Shown here: positions 48,975 through 59,330 of the stretch, in pieces
Numbering within the stretch: position 1 is the stretch's first letter
How the letters are laid out: every line of letters starts with the position of its first letter
NCBI GenBank assembly: GCA_035610365.1
Contig: CM069432.1
Location: 168,390,035-168,454,034, forward strand
Direction: 5' to 3'
From: Aquatica leii
Lineage: Eukaryota > Arthropoda > Insecta > Coleoptera > Lampyridae
Length of the DNA: 64,000 nt
Program-made: the position numbers and the translations under genes
Notes under the pieces: model-generated
Told to the model about the DNA's origin: nothing
Seen by the model: only the letters and a program-made list of their open reading frames with translations
The model's database searches: none

Positions 48975-49937
48975 AAACCTTTTTAATTTGTTTAATTTGA
49001 ATTTTAATATTATAAAGCAATGCAGAACAATATATAAACCCTTATTTACTATTGATAAAAAAATACTAAAAGTATTTGTCGATCAAAGTATGCAAGCAAC
49101 CGAATTTAAACTATTTCTTAAAGGTTTAACAACATGATTAAAAACAATTAATAATTTTGCAAAAAATTAAGAGATTACAATAAGTGTGGTCAACACTTGA
49201 ATTATTTCGATGTCATAATATTGTACAATTTTTGTAGTGCGTAATTTAATTTTTAAATTCTTTGTATTTTCCATCTGATTATTTTTTTAATTTATACATA
49301 TTCATAATCAGAAGAATAAACCAACATCTTGAGTACAAAATCAAACGCAACGGATATTCGTCAGAATTGTAATCATAAAACTCACAAAAAGTAAATTACA
49401 ATACAATGCAACTGTAGCAAGACAAAAAACGCCTCTTGCACGAAAGTGCAACCAAAAGATGACTTAAAAATACTTAGAAATTCATGTAAATTACTTAATT
49501 GCGTTGCGCACTCTAACTTGCATATGCAATAAATAAAAAATGTCACTTTAAATCAAAGCTATTTAATAAAAAAAAATTTTCACACGTTCGATTATTGTGA
49601 ATTAGAAGGAAAGCATAATAAACAATCAAGATAAAGAAAATTAACTTCATTATGACAAAAGAAAAATCAAAATAAGACATATACATAAAATATAATATTT
49701 CTGTTAACTAAAAATGATCTGATCTGAACCTCGGTTGACAAAGTTTTTTTGGAAAAAATAAGTTTTAGCCGGTTGGATTCCGAAACTACTTAACGAAATA
49801 AAGTTTGCTTCTTGTAAGATTATTTTAAAAAAAAAACAAAATTTATTTTTTAAGTTATTCTGTTTACCATATATAAAAATAAAAATTTAAGTATAAAAAT
49901 AACATACTCGAGCAAAATTATTTAAGTGTATAATATG
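48975..49937. other. AT-rich gene-free stretch
   Basis: The flank between the gypsy fragment and the BEL element. I see no supported feature. Confidence 0.55.
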
Positions 49938-49942
49938 ATACT

Positions 49943-50073
49943 TGTTAAGTACTATTAGTTAATATCATTCCCTCCACCAATGTACGTAGAGTTAGGGAAA
50001 TAGCGAGGGTAGTTGTTAAGTAGTAAAAGTTGTATGCGAGAGTAATGTACAAACAGTTGTAAGGTGTAGTTAA
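49943..50073 (+). repeat. BEL 5' LTR, first part
   Basis: It matches the first 130 bp of the 3' LTR (60760-60890) with a few substitutions, from TGTTAAGTACTATTAGTTAA to AAGGTGTAGTTAA. The LTR continues at 51934-51996 beyond an insertion. Confidence 0.9.
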
Positions 50074-50080
50074 TAGTTAT

Positions 50081-50213
50081 TTAACCAACAAGGTTGGTAG
50101 AAAAAAGGCAATTAATAATAGAGACATTTTCACGCGCGAGCGAGCGCAGCGAGCGAGAGCGTTAATGTTGTCGAGATTATTAATTGCGTATTATCAAACA
50201 AGTTGGTTTTTAA
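50081..50213. repeat. Hairpin MITE with CGAGCG-rich core
   Basis: Outer arms TTAACCAAC and GTTGGTTTTTAA, inner arms GCAATTAATAAT and ATTATTAATTGC, and a core of repeated GAGCGAGCG/CAGCGAGCGAG fold into one long imperfect hairpin. The core is extremely CpG-rich compared with the AT-rich background. Confidence 0.75.
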
Positions 50214-51847
50214 ATTTTTCCGTCGATCGTATATTATTAATTTTTGCATGTATTTATAATTTTATAATTTTATCTACTGAACAATTGTTTTATTTTTGTA
50301 TCAACGGTAGTGAGATTTTTAAGTAATGGGAAGGCTATGTAACTTTAACGCGTCAATTAAATTTTAATCGGATTGATTATAATTAGTTTTGATTGCTAAC
50401 ATTTTTTAGTTTTATGTGATTAAAAGAATGTTAGAAAATCGAAGAAAATTACATCTCGAAACATCAAAAAGTTCTCTTTTATCAGTCGAAAGGTAATCGT
50501 GGGATTGTTTTCTTTGTACACAGAAGCTGAAGTTAATGTAAAAAGCAAATCAAAATTATTTATAAAGCAAATAAATTGTTTATGCATTTAAAAATGGTTC
50601 ATAAATGACGAATATTGTTATTAGGAATAAAACTATAGGCTAACCAGGAAACATTAAAAATCTACGGTAAAAACAATGGTAATTTTAATACATATTTACT
50701 TCTGTAGATAAGAAAGTTTTAACAATAAACATTTTAGTTTGGAAAATGTAAGTGAAAGTTAATTACAACGGTGAACCAGATGTCATAAACAAATTCTTAC
50801 GACAGATTGGGTTTGAGTACAAAAAATGCCACGAATTATAGTTTAGTGTTGTCACTACTGAATGATGGCTTTAGAGAGAAGAAACTAGTTCACCTACTTA
50901 TAGATTAAATATATATTTTCTATCATATTGTTGTGTTACTTTTGTTTATAACAATATTTACGTAACGTAATTCATAATCGTTTATTGTTATTATAGATTT
51001 GTGATATTAACCATAACATAATGTGCTACATTGTAGTTTTTAAATGAACAGCATGCATAAAGCTGATTTTTAGTAACACAATTGTTTAGTAAAACTTTTT
51101 AGTTTATGATTTACTAAAAAAAATGCTGTTCACTAACTTATCGATACAATTTCAATCTGATAAAAGTTCATATGTTGTTTAGCAAAGCATAATGAGCAAT
51201 GTTTTACAAATTAGTGCAGATGTCATAGAAGTAGTTGCTTAGATTAGATGAAGAAGCTAATGTAGATGAAAGTAACGACAACTAAATGCTCTTTGTCTTA
51301 TTTTTATAAATACATAATGTTTTCGACATGTATGGAAAAGAAGTACAGGAGTATCACTACAACACAGTTATATGATAAGTATTGGTTTGTATAAAATATA
51401 CGTTATTTATGTAATAAACTAAAATCTGTTTATAATAATTTTTATATACCATTTTATATAACATACAAACATCACAACTTTGATATTAGGAAAAGCAACT
51501 GCAAATCATCGATAGAAACCAATTGACAATTTGTGTGCTCATAAAATAGTCAGATGATGTAGACCACAGTTATTGTTAATAAGAACTTTATCAGCTTCGT
51601 TTAGCAACTTGGTAACTCCAAAGTATACCATTTTTTTTTCATTTTAGTGATCAGGTTACTTAACCTACAATTATTGGAAATGTTTAGTTATAATAATGCA
51701 GAGGTGAATTTTTTAATTTATTTTTTATTTAAAAACGTTAACTAATACAATATACGTAACCTCAGAAAAATCTTAATTCGCTTCTAAGATTTTATTGGTT
51801 AAAAAAAAATCGAGCGTTAATAGAAATTCGTTGATTTCATTGGTTCG

Positions 51848-51886
51848 AAAGTAGTGCGGTAATAGGGGCTATTACTGCACTACTTT
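51848..51886. repeat. 18-bp near-perfect hairpin
   Basis: AAAGTAGTGCGGTAATAG and CTATTACTGCACTACTTT pair with a single mismatch around a 3-base loop. Confidence 0.85.
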
Positions 51887-51933
51887 TGATACATTATTGT
51901 ACGTTAATATAAGTATTAATGAACGATCGACTT

Positions 51934-51996
51934 AAAAATAAATAACCAATTATAAACATCCATGACTAATCATTCACCAAACAACAAATTAATATA
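51934..51996 (+). repeat. BEL 5' LTR, second part
   Basis: AATAAATAACCAATTATAAA through CAACAAATTAATATA matches the end of the 3' LTR (60890-60946), apart from a short indel. Confidence 0.9.
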
Positions 51997-52010
51997 TGGT
52001 CCTTTGAGTC
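51997..52010 (+). promoter_or_regulatory. BEL primer-binding site
   Basis: TGGTCCTTTGAGTC begins at the base after the 5' LTR end. TGG pairs with the 3' CCA of a tRNA, as in other LTR retrotransposons. The tRNA was not identified. Confidence 0.7.
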
Positions 52011-52318
52011 AAATTTTAAAACAAAGTGAATTAAAAAGTAACGATCTTAATTAATCCACGGGAGTGATCAGTTTAATCAACACAATAAGCGAGCAGTAGA
52101 AGATCTACAGAGAGAAAGAGAAACTGGTCCACAACAGCAAGTTATCCAAACCACTGACAACGATCAATAGAAAATCTATCCAACACATCAAATCTAGCCT
52201 GCATCAGAAATCAATAAAAACGAGCATTATCATCTGTAACAGTAAGTGGCTTATCATGTCCTATCTTTTCTACTAACTCGTAAATTAGATATTGTGTGTA
52301 ACTCTTCGCATTTTAATA

Positions 52319-53421
52319 ATGTCAATTCAATTAACGGAACTAATTTCAAAACGAGGTGTCTTAAAAGCCCAATTAACTAGATTTGATACATTTATTCAAA
52401 ATTTTCAATCGGAAGGAATTATCAACATGGTAAAGGTTAGGCTTAACAGAATAGAGAAAGTTTATGACGAGTTTTTAAATATTCAGGATAGTATTGAGTT
52501 TTTAAAACCAAAAAACGAGCCAAATGAGACCGAACGTAACGATCTCGAGGATAAATATTTTGATCTAAATGCGTTAGCTACAACGTTAATTGAAGACGCG
52601 GATAAGGAACATAATCATGTTAAACAACCAAATAAGCAGGTCCCAAATATACCATTACCTACTATTAAAATGCTGGGTTTCAATGGTTCATACTCAGGTT
52701 GGTTAAGTTTTTATTATGCATTTACTTCTTTAATTCATAACAATCCTAATTTAACAAATCTTGAAAAATTTCATTATCTAATGTTATCGGTAACGGGCGA
52801 AGCAAGTCGCGCAATTGAATCGTTAAAATTAGCAAGCGACAATTATAATGCAGAATGAAATCTTTTAAAAGAAAGATTTGAAAACAAAAGACTAATCATT
52901 CAAGAGCACATATACTCTATCTTAAACGCGCCTACGGTTATAAAGGCCTCACATTCATCTTTAAGACAATTGTACGATACTTTAAAAAATAATCTCGAGT
53001 CATTAAAAGTTTTAAATCTACCAGTTTAGCATTGGGACGCTATTCTAATCCCGATAATAACGTCGAAGTTTGACTATGGTACTAAGAGGGAATGGGAGCT
53101 AAAATTAACTGCCAAACAGCCTAGCATAGACGAACTATTTGAGTTTTTCAATAAAAATGTCAGTTGCTAGAATCGATTGAATTAGCAAATCAAGTAAACA
53201 AAGTACAGCCTTACGTTAAAAATAATTTTTCTATAAATAAAACTAGAACTCTTATTTCAACATTCTCAACCAAATGCGTTATTTGTAAAGAAAATCATTT
53301 AGTTTACCACTGTCAAAAATTTGTAGGTATGCATGTAGACGAACGGTACAACAAGGCCAAGCGTTTAAATATATGTTTTAATTGTCTTCGGGACAACCAC
53401 CAAACTCAAATTATACCGTAG
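52319..53421 (+). pseudogene. BEL gag with zinc knuckle, broken
   Basis: It starts MSIQLTELISKRGVLKAQLT, the usual BEL gag opening, with an in-frame ATG 27 bases upstream (52292) that is less likely. A coiled-coil-like N-terminus is followed by LPTIKMLGFNGSYSGWLSFY (about 52665-52720) and LEKFHYLMLSVTGEASRAIE, both typical of the DUF1759 gag core. The frame stops at 52856 and again near 53027, and shifts at about 53164. It then reads CVICKENHLVYHCQKF (53275-53322) and LNICFNCLRDNHQTQ, a paired C-x2-C-x4-H-x4-C type knuckle with its usual follower. The first knuckle retains all its ligands. The second cannot be completed because of a stop at 53419. Confidence 0.85.
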
Positions 53422-53536
53422 TTCCAACGTAGAGCCAAGTAATTCAAATTTAGGTGCAAAAAGTAAAAATCAATCTTTTATAACTAATCACGTTAAGTCA
53501 AATAAAATTAATACGGTAGAACCAATTCAATGTAAC

Positions 53537-53764
53537 TTGGTAACAAATTGTTCATCAAATGCAGCTGCAATATCGCAAGTTTTGTTATCAACGGTTATGG
53601 TAGAAGTAAAAAACGTTTATGGAAAATTGATAAAATATAAAGGATTATTAAATTTAGGATCACAAACAAATCTTTGTACAACTTCGTTAGCTCAAAAATT
53701 AGGAAAATACGCAGTAAAATTACCATTTAAACAATTAGACAATAGCATAGGTAATTCCAAATAA
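53537..53764 (+). pseudogene. BEL aspartic protease fragment, catalytic Asp lost
   Basis: Reads AISQVLLSTVMVEVKNVYGK, then YKGLLNLGSQTNLCTTSLAQ and KLGKYAVKLPFKQL. LLSTAxVxVxDxxG...xRALLDSGSQxNxITxxxAxxLG is the retropepsin of BEL elements. The catalytic aspartate and serine of DSG are N and L here (LLNLGSQ), so the enzyme would be inactive. The protease stops at 53762 and the next codons already belong to the RT, so several hundred residues between the two domains have been deleted. Confidence 0.8.
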
Positions 53765-54025
53765 ATGGCGCTCAAACGATTTTACAATTTGGAGAAAAGA
53801 TTAAATAAAAATCGTCAACTATTATTACAATACCAAAATTTTATGCATGAATATTTAGCTTTAGGTCATATAGAATTAATAAAAAATACAGAAATATTGG
53901 GCACAAACACTATCTATTTACCTCACCATCCTCTATTTAACGAAAATAGTGAAACAACAAAAACACGTGTAGTTTTTGATGCCAGCTGTAAATCAGATAA
54001 TAACGTTAGTCTTGATGCGAAGTAA
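53765..54025 (+). pseudogene. BEL reverse transcriptase N-terminal part
   Basis: Reads ALKRFYNLEKRLNKNRQLLL, FMHEYLALGHIELI, TIYLPHHPLFNENSETTKTR and VVFDASCKSDNNVSL. These are the fingers region of BEL/Pao RT, ending with the RVVFDASxKS block (motif A aspartate present). The reading ends where PLE 2 begins. The palm with the YVDD motif is absent from the window, so it was deleted rather than displaced. Confidence 0.85.
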
Positions 54026-54078
54026 TAACATTCTGCTGAACTTTCATTGTTTATTATTTTGAAATGAATATACACAAC

Positions 54079-54113
54079 GTTTCGATTGCTGTGGTATCTG
54101 CAATCGTCATCAG
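54079..54113 (-). ncRNA. Hammerhead-ribozyme-like motif in PLE 2 tail
   Basis: On the minus strand CTGATGA is followed by GATTGC, a loop of 10 bases, the exact pairing strand GCAATC, and GAAAC. This is the hammerhead order of core box 1, stem II and core box 2. One extra C sits between CTGATGA and the stem, so the usual 10.1-11.1 pair is not formed. Stems I and III were not traced. Hammerheads are documented in PLE terminal repeats. Confidence 0.5.
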
Positions 54114-54226
54114 GTGAATACTAACAAACTTAGAAACTACTGGAGCTTATATACTAAAGACATGTTCGATGAAGCGTTCAAGCGTACAAAATCAATTTAG
54201 CATAACAGATTAATTAACAAAATTAC

Positions 54227-55352
54227 TTAGTCAAGTTTAAGTTGTTTTAGAGGTTCGATAAGTGGTTTCCATATGTTGCTTATCTCGACACTTAGCTGAC
54301 TGAAAATTTCTTTGTTGTTGTTGATGAATGCCGCTTCTTTAAATTTCCGTTTGTACCAATGTTCCTCTCTGTGTATGATTTTTGCTTCCGACCATTTCAT
54401 TCGATGTTGGTTATCCCACGAATGTTGCGCGATGCCGGACTTAGAAGTCTCTCCTCTCTGTGTGTGCGTCTGATGTTCTTTCAGTCTGATGTCAAGTGGT
54501 CTTTTGGTTTCCCCCACGTATGATTTGCCACATTCACATGGAACTTGGTAAATACAGTTTTGGGAATCTCGACTTGTTTGTGGTTTTGTGTTGGAAATTA
54601 TACTCCTAATGGTGGTCGATGATTTGAACACTGTATTTAAGTTATAGCTTTTCCCTATACGTTTTATTGATTCTGAAAAACCTTTGACATATGGGATGCT
54701 CAGCAGTGAATTGGGCAGTTCTTTTGTTTTAGGTTGTCCCATGGTGTTCAATTGCTTTTTCTGTAAAAGCTCTCCTACAATCTTTTCTGGATAACCATTC
54801 TGCCTTAGATCGTTTCTAATGTTTTTGATTTCTTCTCGTAGCCCTTTCTCTGTGTTGCACAACCTGTACGCTCTGTCGATTAGAGATTTTACTACTCCCC
54901 TCTTCGTAGATATGGAATGGTTGGATTCAAAGTTGAGATATCGACCGGTGTGTGTCGGTTTCCTGTAGACAGTCGTTTCCATAATTTTCTTGTTCTTTGT
55001 TACTTGAACGTCTAAAAAAGGAAGTGAGTTCTCCTTTTCCTTTTCCATAGTGAATTTAATGGATGGTTTGATATTGTTCAGATGTTGTAGAAAAAGGTCT
55101 AGTTGCCGATTACTGTGGTTCCAAATTATGAAGGTATCGTCAACATATCTAAGCCATGTTTTGGGTTTGAATTTTGATTTCTCTATGGCCTGGGATTCAA
55201 TCCAGTTCATGTATATGTTGGCGACTACTGGTGATAGAGATGAACCCATTGGTAGTCCTTCGTCTTGAGTGAAGAATCTGTCTTTCTCCTGAAAGTACGA
55301 GTTCTTGAGGCAACATTCTAGGAGCTTCATTATTTCTTCTACCGGCAGCGTC
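54227..55352 (-). CDS. PLE 2 RT core and GIY-YIG endonuclease (375 codons open)
   Basis: Open from the TIR-element junction at 55352 to the stop at 54227; the first 32 codons of the longer open frame (to 55450) belong to the inserted element. In order it holds NSYFQEKDRFFTQDEGLPMG and SSLSPVVANIYMNW (RT motif B), KTWLRYVDDTFIIW (catalytic YVDD), NSLPFLDVQV, a linker with KRGVVKSLIDRAYRLC, then CIYQVPCECGKSYVGETKRP and LDIRLKEHQTH. These last are the GIY and YIG strands and the conserved arginine, followed by KFKEAAFINN with the metal-binding glutamate. The GIY is CIY here. All catalytic residues visible are intact and no frameshift occurs, so the insertion that split it is relatively young. 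Confidence 0.9.
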
Positions 55353-56843
55353 CCAAGCAACATTTTGTAACCGTGGTTACGTTGTAACCAGTTGCAAATT
55401 AGTAACATTAGCACCATAGTAAATAAACCGTTGCAGCAATGTAGCAGCAACTTTCGTAATTTACTGAGGTTTCAAATCTATTACAGAAATAGCCATTTTA
55501 GAACTATGGTTATAAGTAAGTTTTTCTTAAACCCTTATGTAACTACAGTGTCAATTTAGTGACATTAAAACCTTCATTTCGGTTTCGAGTGTAAAAGTCT
55601 TGAAACTTTGGTTACAAGTGTGAATTTCTAAAACTACACTACAGTGTTAATCTATGCTTTCAAACAGCAACAGAAGAAGTGCATTTTACGAGATTTTTAT
55701 AAGACACATAGTCCATTATCATTATCCAATAAACAGTACCGAAAGTGTTTCTAATTCAAAACTACGTAAGTACAATTATTGGTATATTATATTACTATAA
55801 TTTTAATCGTGCATTTAAACTACTGTTTCTAATTTAATCAACGTTGAAAAATTAGTTGCCAATTATAAGTAAGCAAATTTTAAATTGATTTTATTTTCTT
55901 CTAGGACAAAATAGAATTTGATTGCAAGGACATTACAATATTACACACAGTGATCAGAACGTGTAAATTAGATCGCCATTGCGAACACCTATAATCTTTA
56001 AAAACGCAGTCGAGATTATGATCATTGAACCGATTATAATTGCACATGTGCATTTGTAGCCTAATGCAAATATTTAACTAAGAATTACGTAGACGCATTA
56101 AACTATAACATGTGAGGAATATCTTAATCCGCCATGGTCTTTTAACACAAAGACATTTTTCTCTTAACAAAATTTATGCATTTACTATTTACAAAATTTA
56201 TAAATAATAGACATAATCCGCTTTTCTTGAAAATTTGCCATAAAAACTTGTTTACTGGGACCTACTTGCAACAAATGTAAAAATTCTTTTATTATATCTT
56301 TTTTGTTTGAATTTAGTTCTATAAGAAACTATAAAAAATTAAATAATGTACATTTATTATAACTTTTTATATATCTGTATCTTTTTATTAATATATTTTT
56401 ATCTCTACTTTTGTTTTAATCTTTATGATGCAGTTAGTAACTAAAAAAAAAGCGGTTATAAAGTAGTTTCAAATAATGGTAATAAGCATGTTTTCAAAAC
56501 AGTTACATAGCAGTTGCTGTAAACGGTAACTACAATGTTATAAATCAATTACAAAACCGTGATGATAAACCATTACAGAAACGATTCAGAATAGGTAAAC
56601 ATGATTTGTAAAAAACCGTTATACCAACGCTGCAAAACAGTTACAAAGTAGTAATTGCAACGGTTTCAGACACGTTGTAAAACGGTTATGATATTACTGC
56701 AGTTGCCTTGCAACTGACCAAATCCGGTATTGACAACGTATCAGGAAAGACTCAGCAACTATTCTGTAACTAAATACCTTACTGAAACCATAGTTGCAAG
56801 AGAGTTTTACAACCGTTTTGTAACTAATTTTTGCTACTTGGGG
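55353..56843. mobile_element. 1.5-kb TIR element in PLE 2, RTAACCGTT-repeat termini
   Basis: The left end CCCAAGCAACATTTTGTAAC and the inverse of the right end (CCCAAGTAGCAAAAATTAGT) share a short imperfect TIR, CCCAAGYARCA. Both subterminal zones are filled with variants of GTAACCGTTTTGTAAC and TTGCAAC in both orientations. The PLE reading frame stops exactly at both ends, QEKTTP on one side and LPVEEI on the other, which fixes the boundaries to within a few bases. The interior (55700-56430) is AT-rich with no transposase, so it is non-autonomous. The flanks show at most a 2-bp duplication (GT), so the superfamily is not assigned. Confidence 0.75.
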
Positions 56844-56846
56844 TGG

Positions 56847-57060
56847 TTTTTTCCTGGAGTTTTTCATCTTCTCGGAGCTTCGTTTGGATGATTTTCAATG
56901 CTTCTTCAACTGGCACATTAGTATAAAGACTTTCTACGTCGAAGCTGACTAATTGATCCCGTGGTTGTAGCTCTATTGTTTTCAGAATCTCAACGAAATG
57001 TTTGGAGTCTTTGACAAAAGATGAGCTGTTCTTCTTCTTCTCATCTTTTCTGTAGCTCAT
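56847..57060 (-). pseudogene. PLE 2 RT motif A part
   Basis: Reads SSFVKDSKHFVEILKTIELQ, DQLVSFDVESLYTNVPVEEA and LKIIQTKLREDEKLQEKTT, then runs into the TIR element. LVSFDVxSLYTNVP contains the RT motif A aspartate. The frame joins that at 55352 when the inserted element is removed. The 5' part of the RT is missing; instead the sequence folds back at 57028-57053. Confidence 0.85.
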
Positions 57061-57087
57061 CTTTTGTCAAAGACTCCAAACATTTCG
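56994..57087. repeat. Perfect 34-bp inverted repeat at PLE 2 5' edge
   Basis: Two exact 34-bp inverse copies, each coding for VKDSKHF on its own strand, flank a 26-base loop. A few more diverged paired bases follow outward. It marks the junction of the main minus-strand PLE with a short plus-strand copy. Confidence 0.95.
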
Positions 57088-57095
57088 CTGAGATT

Positions 57096-57232
57096 TTGAT
57101 TGAGGATCTTATTAAACTTGATAAAGATTAAGTATCAGAAATTCTCGGACTTTTTTGGGATAGTAAGAATGATAGGTTAATTTATTCAACAAGTAATATA
57201 GTTAAGCATAGGTATGTAACTAAAAGATTAAT
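57096..57232 (+). pseudogene. BEL RT C-terminal part
   Basis: Reads IEDLIKLDKD, a stop, VSEILGLFWDSKNDRLIYST and HRYVTKRLI. KxLGLxWxxxxDxLxYxxxxxxxxTKRxILSxxAxIYDPLGLIGP is the region after the RT palm in BEL/Pao pol. It is cut at 57232 by an insertion and resumes at 58456 with ILSVTAKIYNPLGLIGP. Confidence 0.75.
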
Positions 57233-58455
57233 TTTGTAAGAAACCGCTTTTATTGACTACAATTATAGTGACAAAATAACAAATACTTTAATTATAATTT
57301 TAGAAAAAGGCGTACGTGGCGCTGCAAGTACAGTCCAGGTAAGTAAAGCTTCTCCTACTCTTCAAATCCTTTCTTATTGGCGTCACCACTGATAAGGATA
57401 GATAACCGACGGGTATATAAGTAGCCACCTAGCCATAGTAAAAGAGAATGAACCGATTTGTGACTCCAGCTTTTTACCTGACCGCTTTTCCTAAAAGTTT
57501 TCCAAGTTTTTGGGATACCATTAACTATATTTAGTAGACTTACCGCCTCAATTGTATGGGATACCTACAATTGCCGTTCTAGTTTACGAGATACCGTTGA
57601 CTAGATCCTCCTTTCAATTGTAGGGATACCTACAATCGCTCGTCCGGTAACCGTCTAGGACACCGTTGCCTGTACCAAACTATAAATAAATTGATGCCGT
57701 TATAACCGCAAAACTAAATCGTATTCAAGTATTTACCTTTGACCAATAACTATCTATCGATTAAAGGGGTGCTAACTATATCTTTGTACATAATCCCATT
57801 CCTTACTTTAGTAAACGTAGATCTGAAACTATAATCATTACCAGAACATTCACTAATAAAGGGGTACTTACCGAGGCATTTAAAGCTAACGTAGCTGAAG
57901 TTGCACTACGCTATAAGCAACGATCCCTTATTCATTTGCACCGAACGTCGCCTGGAAACGAGACCTATCCTCCAGTAATCCTCCTAAAAGAAAGGGATTC
58001 TACGCCGTACAATTTCCGTTCCGATAACCCAACATTCCGGCGGTGCAATTGGTCCAGTACCTGGTGGTAGGTTTATTGAAATTGGATACCGTACACAATT
58101 ATCCGAATACCTATTGCCACAACACATTGAGCTCCGGAATTTTACAAATAATCGCAACAAATGTACTGGTAGCGTCAACCGCCATCTTAGAAAGCTATAA
58201 ATATTAACCTTGGTCGTTTATTTCAGATTCCAGTGCCGTGCCACTACCGGTCCGAACCAGAGGCGAGTCATATTTTATTGTTGTACATAATTTAGCATTT
58301 AGGTTTAAATTATAATTTAGTTTCATTTTGTGTGCAAATAAATGTATTAAACCGGATTATATTTCAATCAGTGAACCCTGGCCAAGCTGAATACCCGATT
58401 TTGCACAGCGAATAAAAACACGTAAACAAACGCACGTACGAGGTGAAGAGCGTTT
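57233..58455. mobile_element. 1.2-kb insertion in BEL pol with TATA and poly(A) signals
   Basis: TTAAT occurs at both edges (57228-57232 and 58456-58460). Removing the insert and one copy restores RLILSVTAKIYNPLG of BEL pol, which fixes the boundaries. Inside are a TATATAAG box (57412-57419), diverged tandem units around GGGATACCTACAATTG (57512-57670), an open stretch of about 100 codons from 57765 (VLTEAFKANVAEVALRYKQR) of unknown identity, and AATAAA (58337-58342). A TATA box upstream and AATAAA downstream within one insert suggests a solo LTR or a short non-autonomous retroelement. The ends are not TG..CA, so this remains open. Confidence 0.6.
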
Positions 58456-59090
58456 TTAATATTATCCGTAACTGCTAAAATATATAACCCGTTAGGATTA
58501 ATTGGCCCTATAATTACCACAGCAAAGGTTATCTTGTAACAATTATGGTTTCTTCAAGTACAATTGGACCAACGTGTACCAGATAGTGTAGAAAAAACAT
58601 GGTTAGCGTTTTTAGATAGGCTTAAATATGTAAATTATATAGAAACTCTTAGGTATCTTTTTTCTGAAAATAAGTCGAGTTGTACGGATTTTGTGATGCA
58701 TCGATTAAAGCGTGCGGGTGTGTTTATATACAAAATATATATTGCGTAGGAACATGTTACGTACGTTTGTTACGCTCCAAATCCAGAATAGCTTCTTTAA
58801 AAACAATTACTTTGCCGCGACTAGAGTTGTGCGGAGCGGTACTATTAGCGGACGTCATAAAACAAACGGAATCTAATTTAAACATTAAAGTAAGTAAAAT
58901 GCAGTTTTGGACAGATTCAACAATAGTTTTATCATGAATAGTTTCAGATCCCAATAAATGGAAAACATTTATATCAAACCTCGTATCCCAAATTCAAGCA
59001 AACTCTAATGTTAATTCATGGGCTCATGGTAGTTCTGGTGATAATCGGATTTAATATCTAGAGGAATATAAGCGGATAAGTTAAAGGAAT
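58456..59090 (+). pseudogene. BEL pol: connection and RNase H
   Basis: Reads ILSVTAKIYNPLGLIGPIIT, a stop, DQRVPDSVEKTWLAFLDRL, then after frame changes GFCDASIKACGCVYIQ (about 58682-58730), LLRSKSRIASLKTITLPRLE and MQFWTDSTIVLS. These are the Peptidase_A17/RNase H segments of BEL/Pao, in order. The aspartates of GFCDAS, the glutamate of PRLELCGA and the aspartate of WTDS, which form the RNase H active site, are all still present. It continues NKWKTFISNLVSQIQ and NSWAHGSSGDN. At least three frameshifts or stops break it. Confidence 0.85.
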
Positions 59091-59330
59091 CATCTCTTTG
59101 TTGGCAAGAACCTGAACGGTTATCATGTAAATCAGAAACATGGCCGAAACAAACAAACATAAAATTTAATCTGGACATGCTACCAAGCGAATTCAAAAAA
59201 CAAGCAATTACCAACACTGTTATTAATAATAATAATAACACAATTTATAGCAATTTTAATAAACATTCTTCGTTTTCCAAACTAATTAGAATTATTGCGT
59301 ATGTTCTTAGATTTATAAATAGATAATCTA
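59091..59330. other. Decayed BEL RNase H/integrase linker
   Basis: The BEL reading is weak here. A plausible linker (EPERLSCKSETWPKQTNIKF) and an AAT-triplet run near 59224-59236 are visible, but no motif. Confidence 0.4.

Larger units (their letters stand above)
50074..51933. mobile_element. Insertion of about 1.86 kb inside BEL 5' LTR
   Basis: The boundaries are defined by comparison with the uninterrupted 3' LTR, where GTGTAGTTAA is followed directly by AATAAATAACC. TTAA occurs at both junctions (50070-50073 and near 51932), so a TTAA target is possible. There is no coding capacity. The left end holds a hairpin MITE (50081-50213), and a strong hairpin lies near the right end (51848-51886). 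GTCGATCG occurs near 50221 and, inverted, at the right edge (51922-51931), so the insert may be two elements next to each other. Confidence 0.75.
54026..57098 (-). mobile_element. Penelope-like element 2, in BEL RT
   Basis: A minus-strand PLE lies in the BEL RT region. Its RT motif A part is at 56847-57060, its RT core plus GIY-YIG nuclease at 54227-55352, and its tail with a hammerhead-like motif at 54079-54113. A 1.5-kb TIR element at 55353-56843 splits the coding region. At its 5' edge a 34-bp perfect inverted duplication (56994-57027 and 57054-57087) starts a short plus-strand copy, so it has the same head-to-head inverted end as PLE 1. BEL sequence resumes at about 57096. Confidence 0.85.

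Noticed and set aside
51848-51886. Helitron 3' hairpin
   Set aside because: The hairpin is not followed by a CTRR terminus at the usual distance, and no TC start was found.
57984-58178. 64-codon minus-strand open frame
   Set aside because: It lies antisense to a longer plus-strand open stretch in the 1.2-kb insertion and has no recognised motif.
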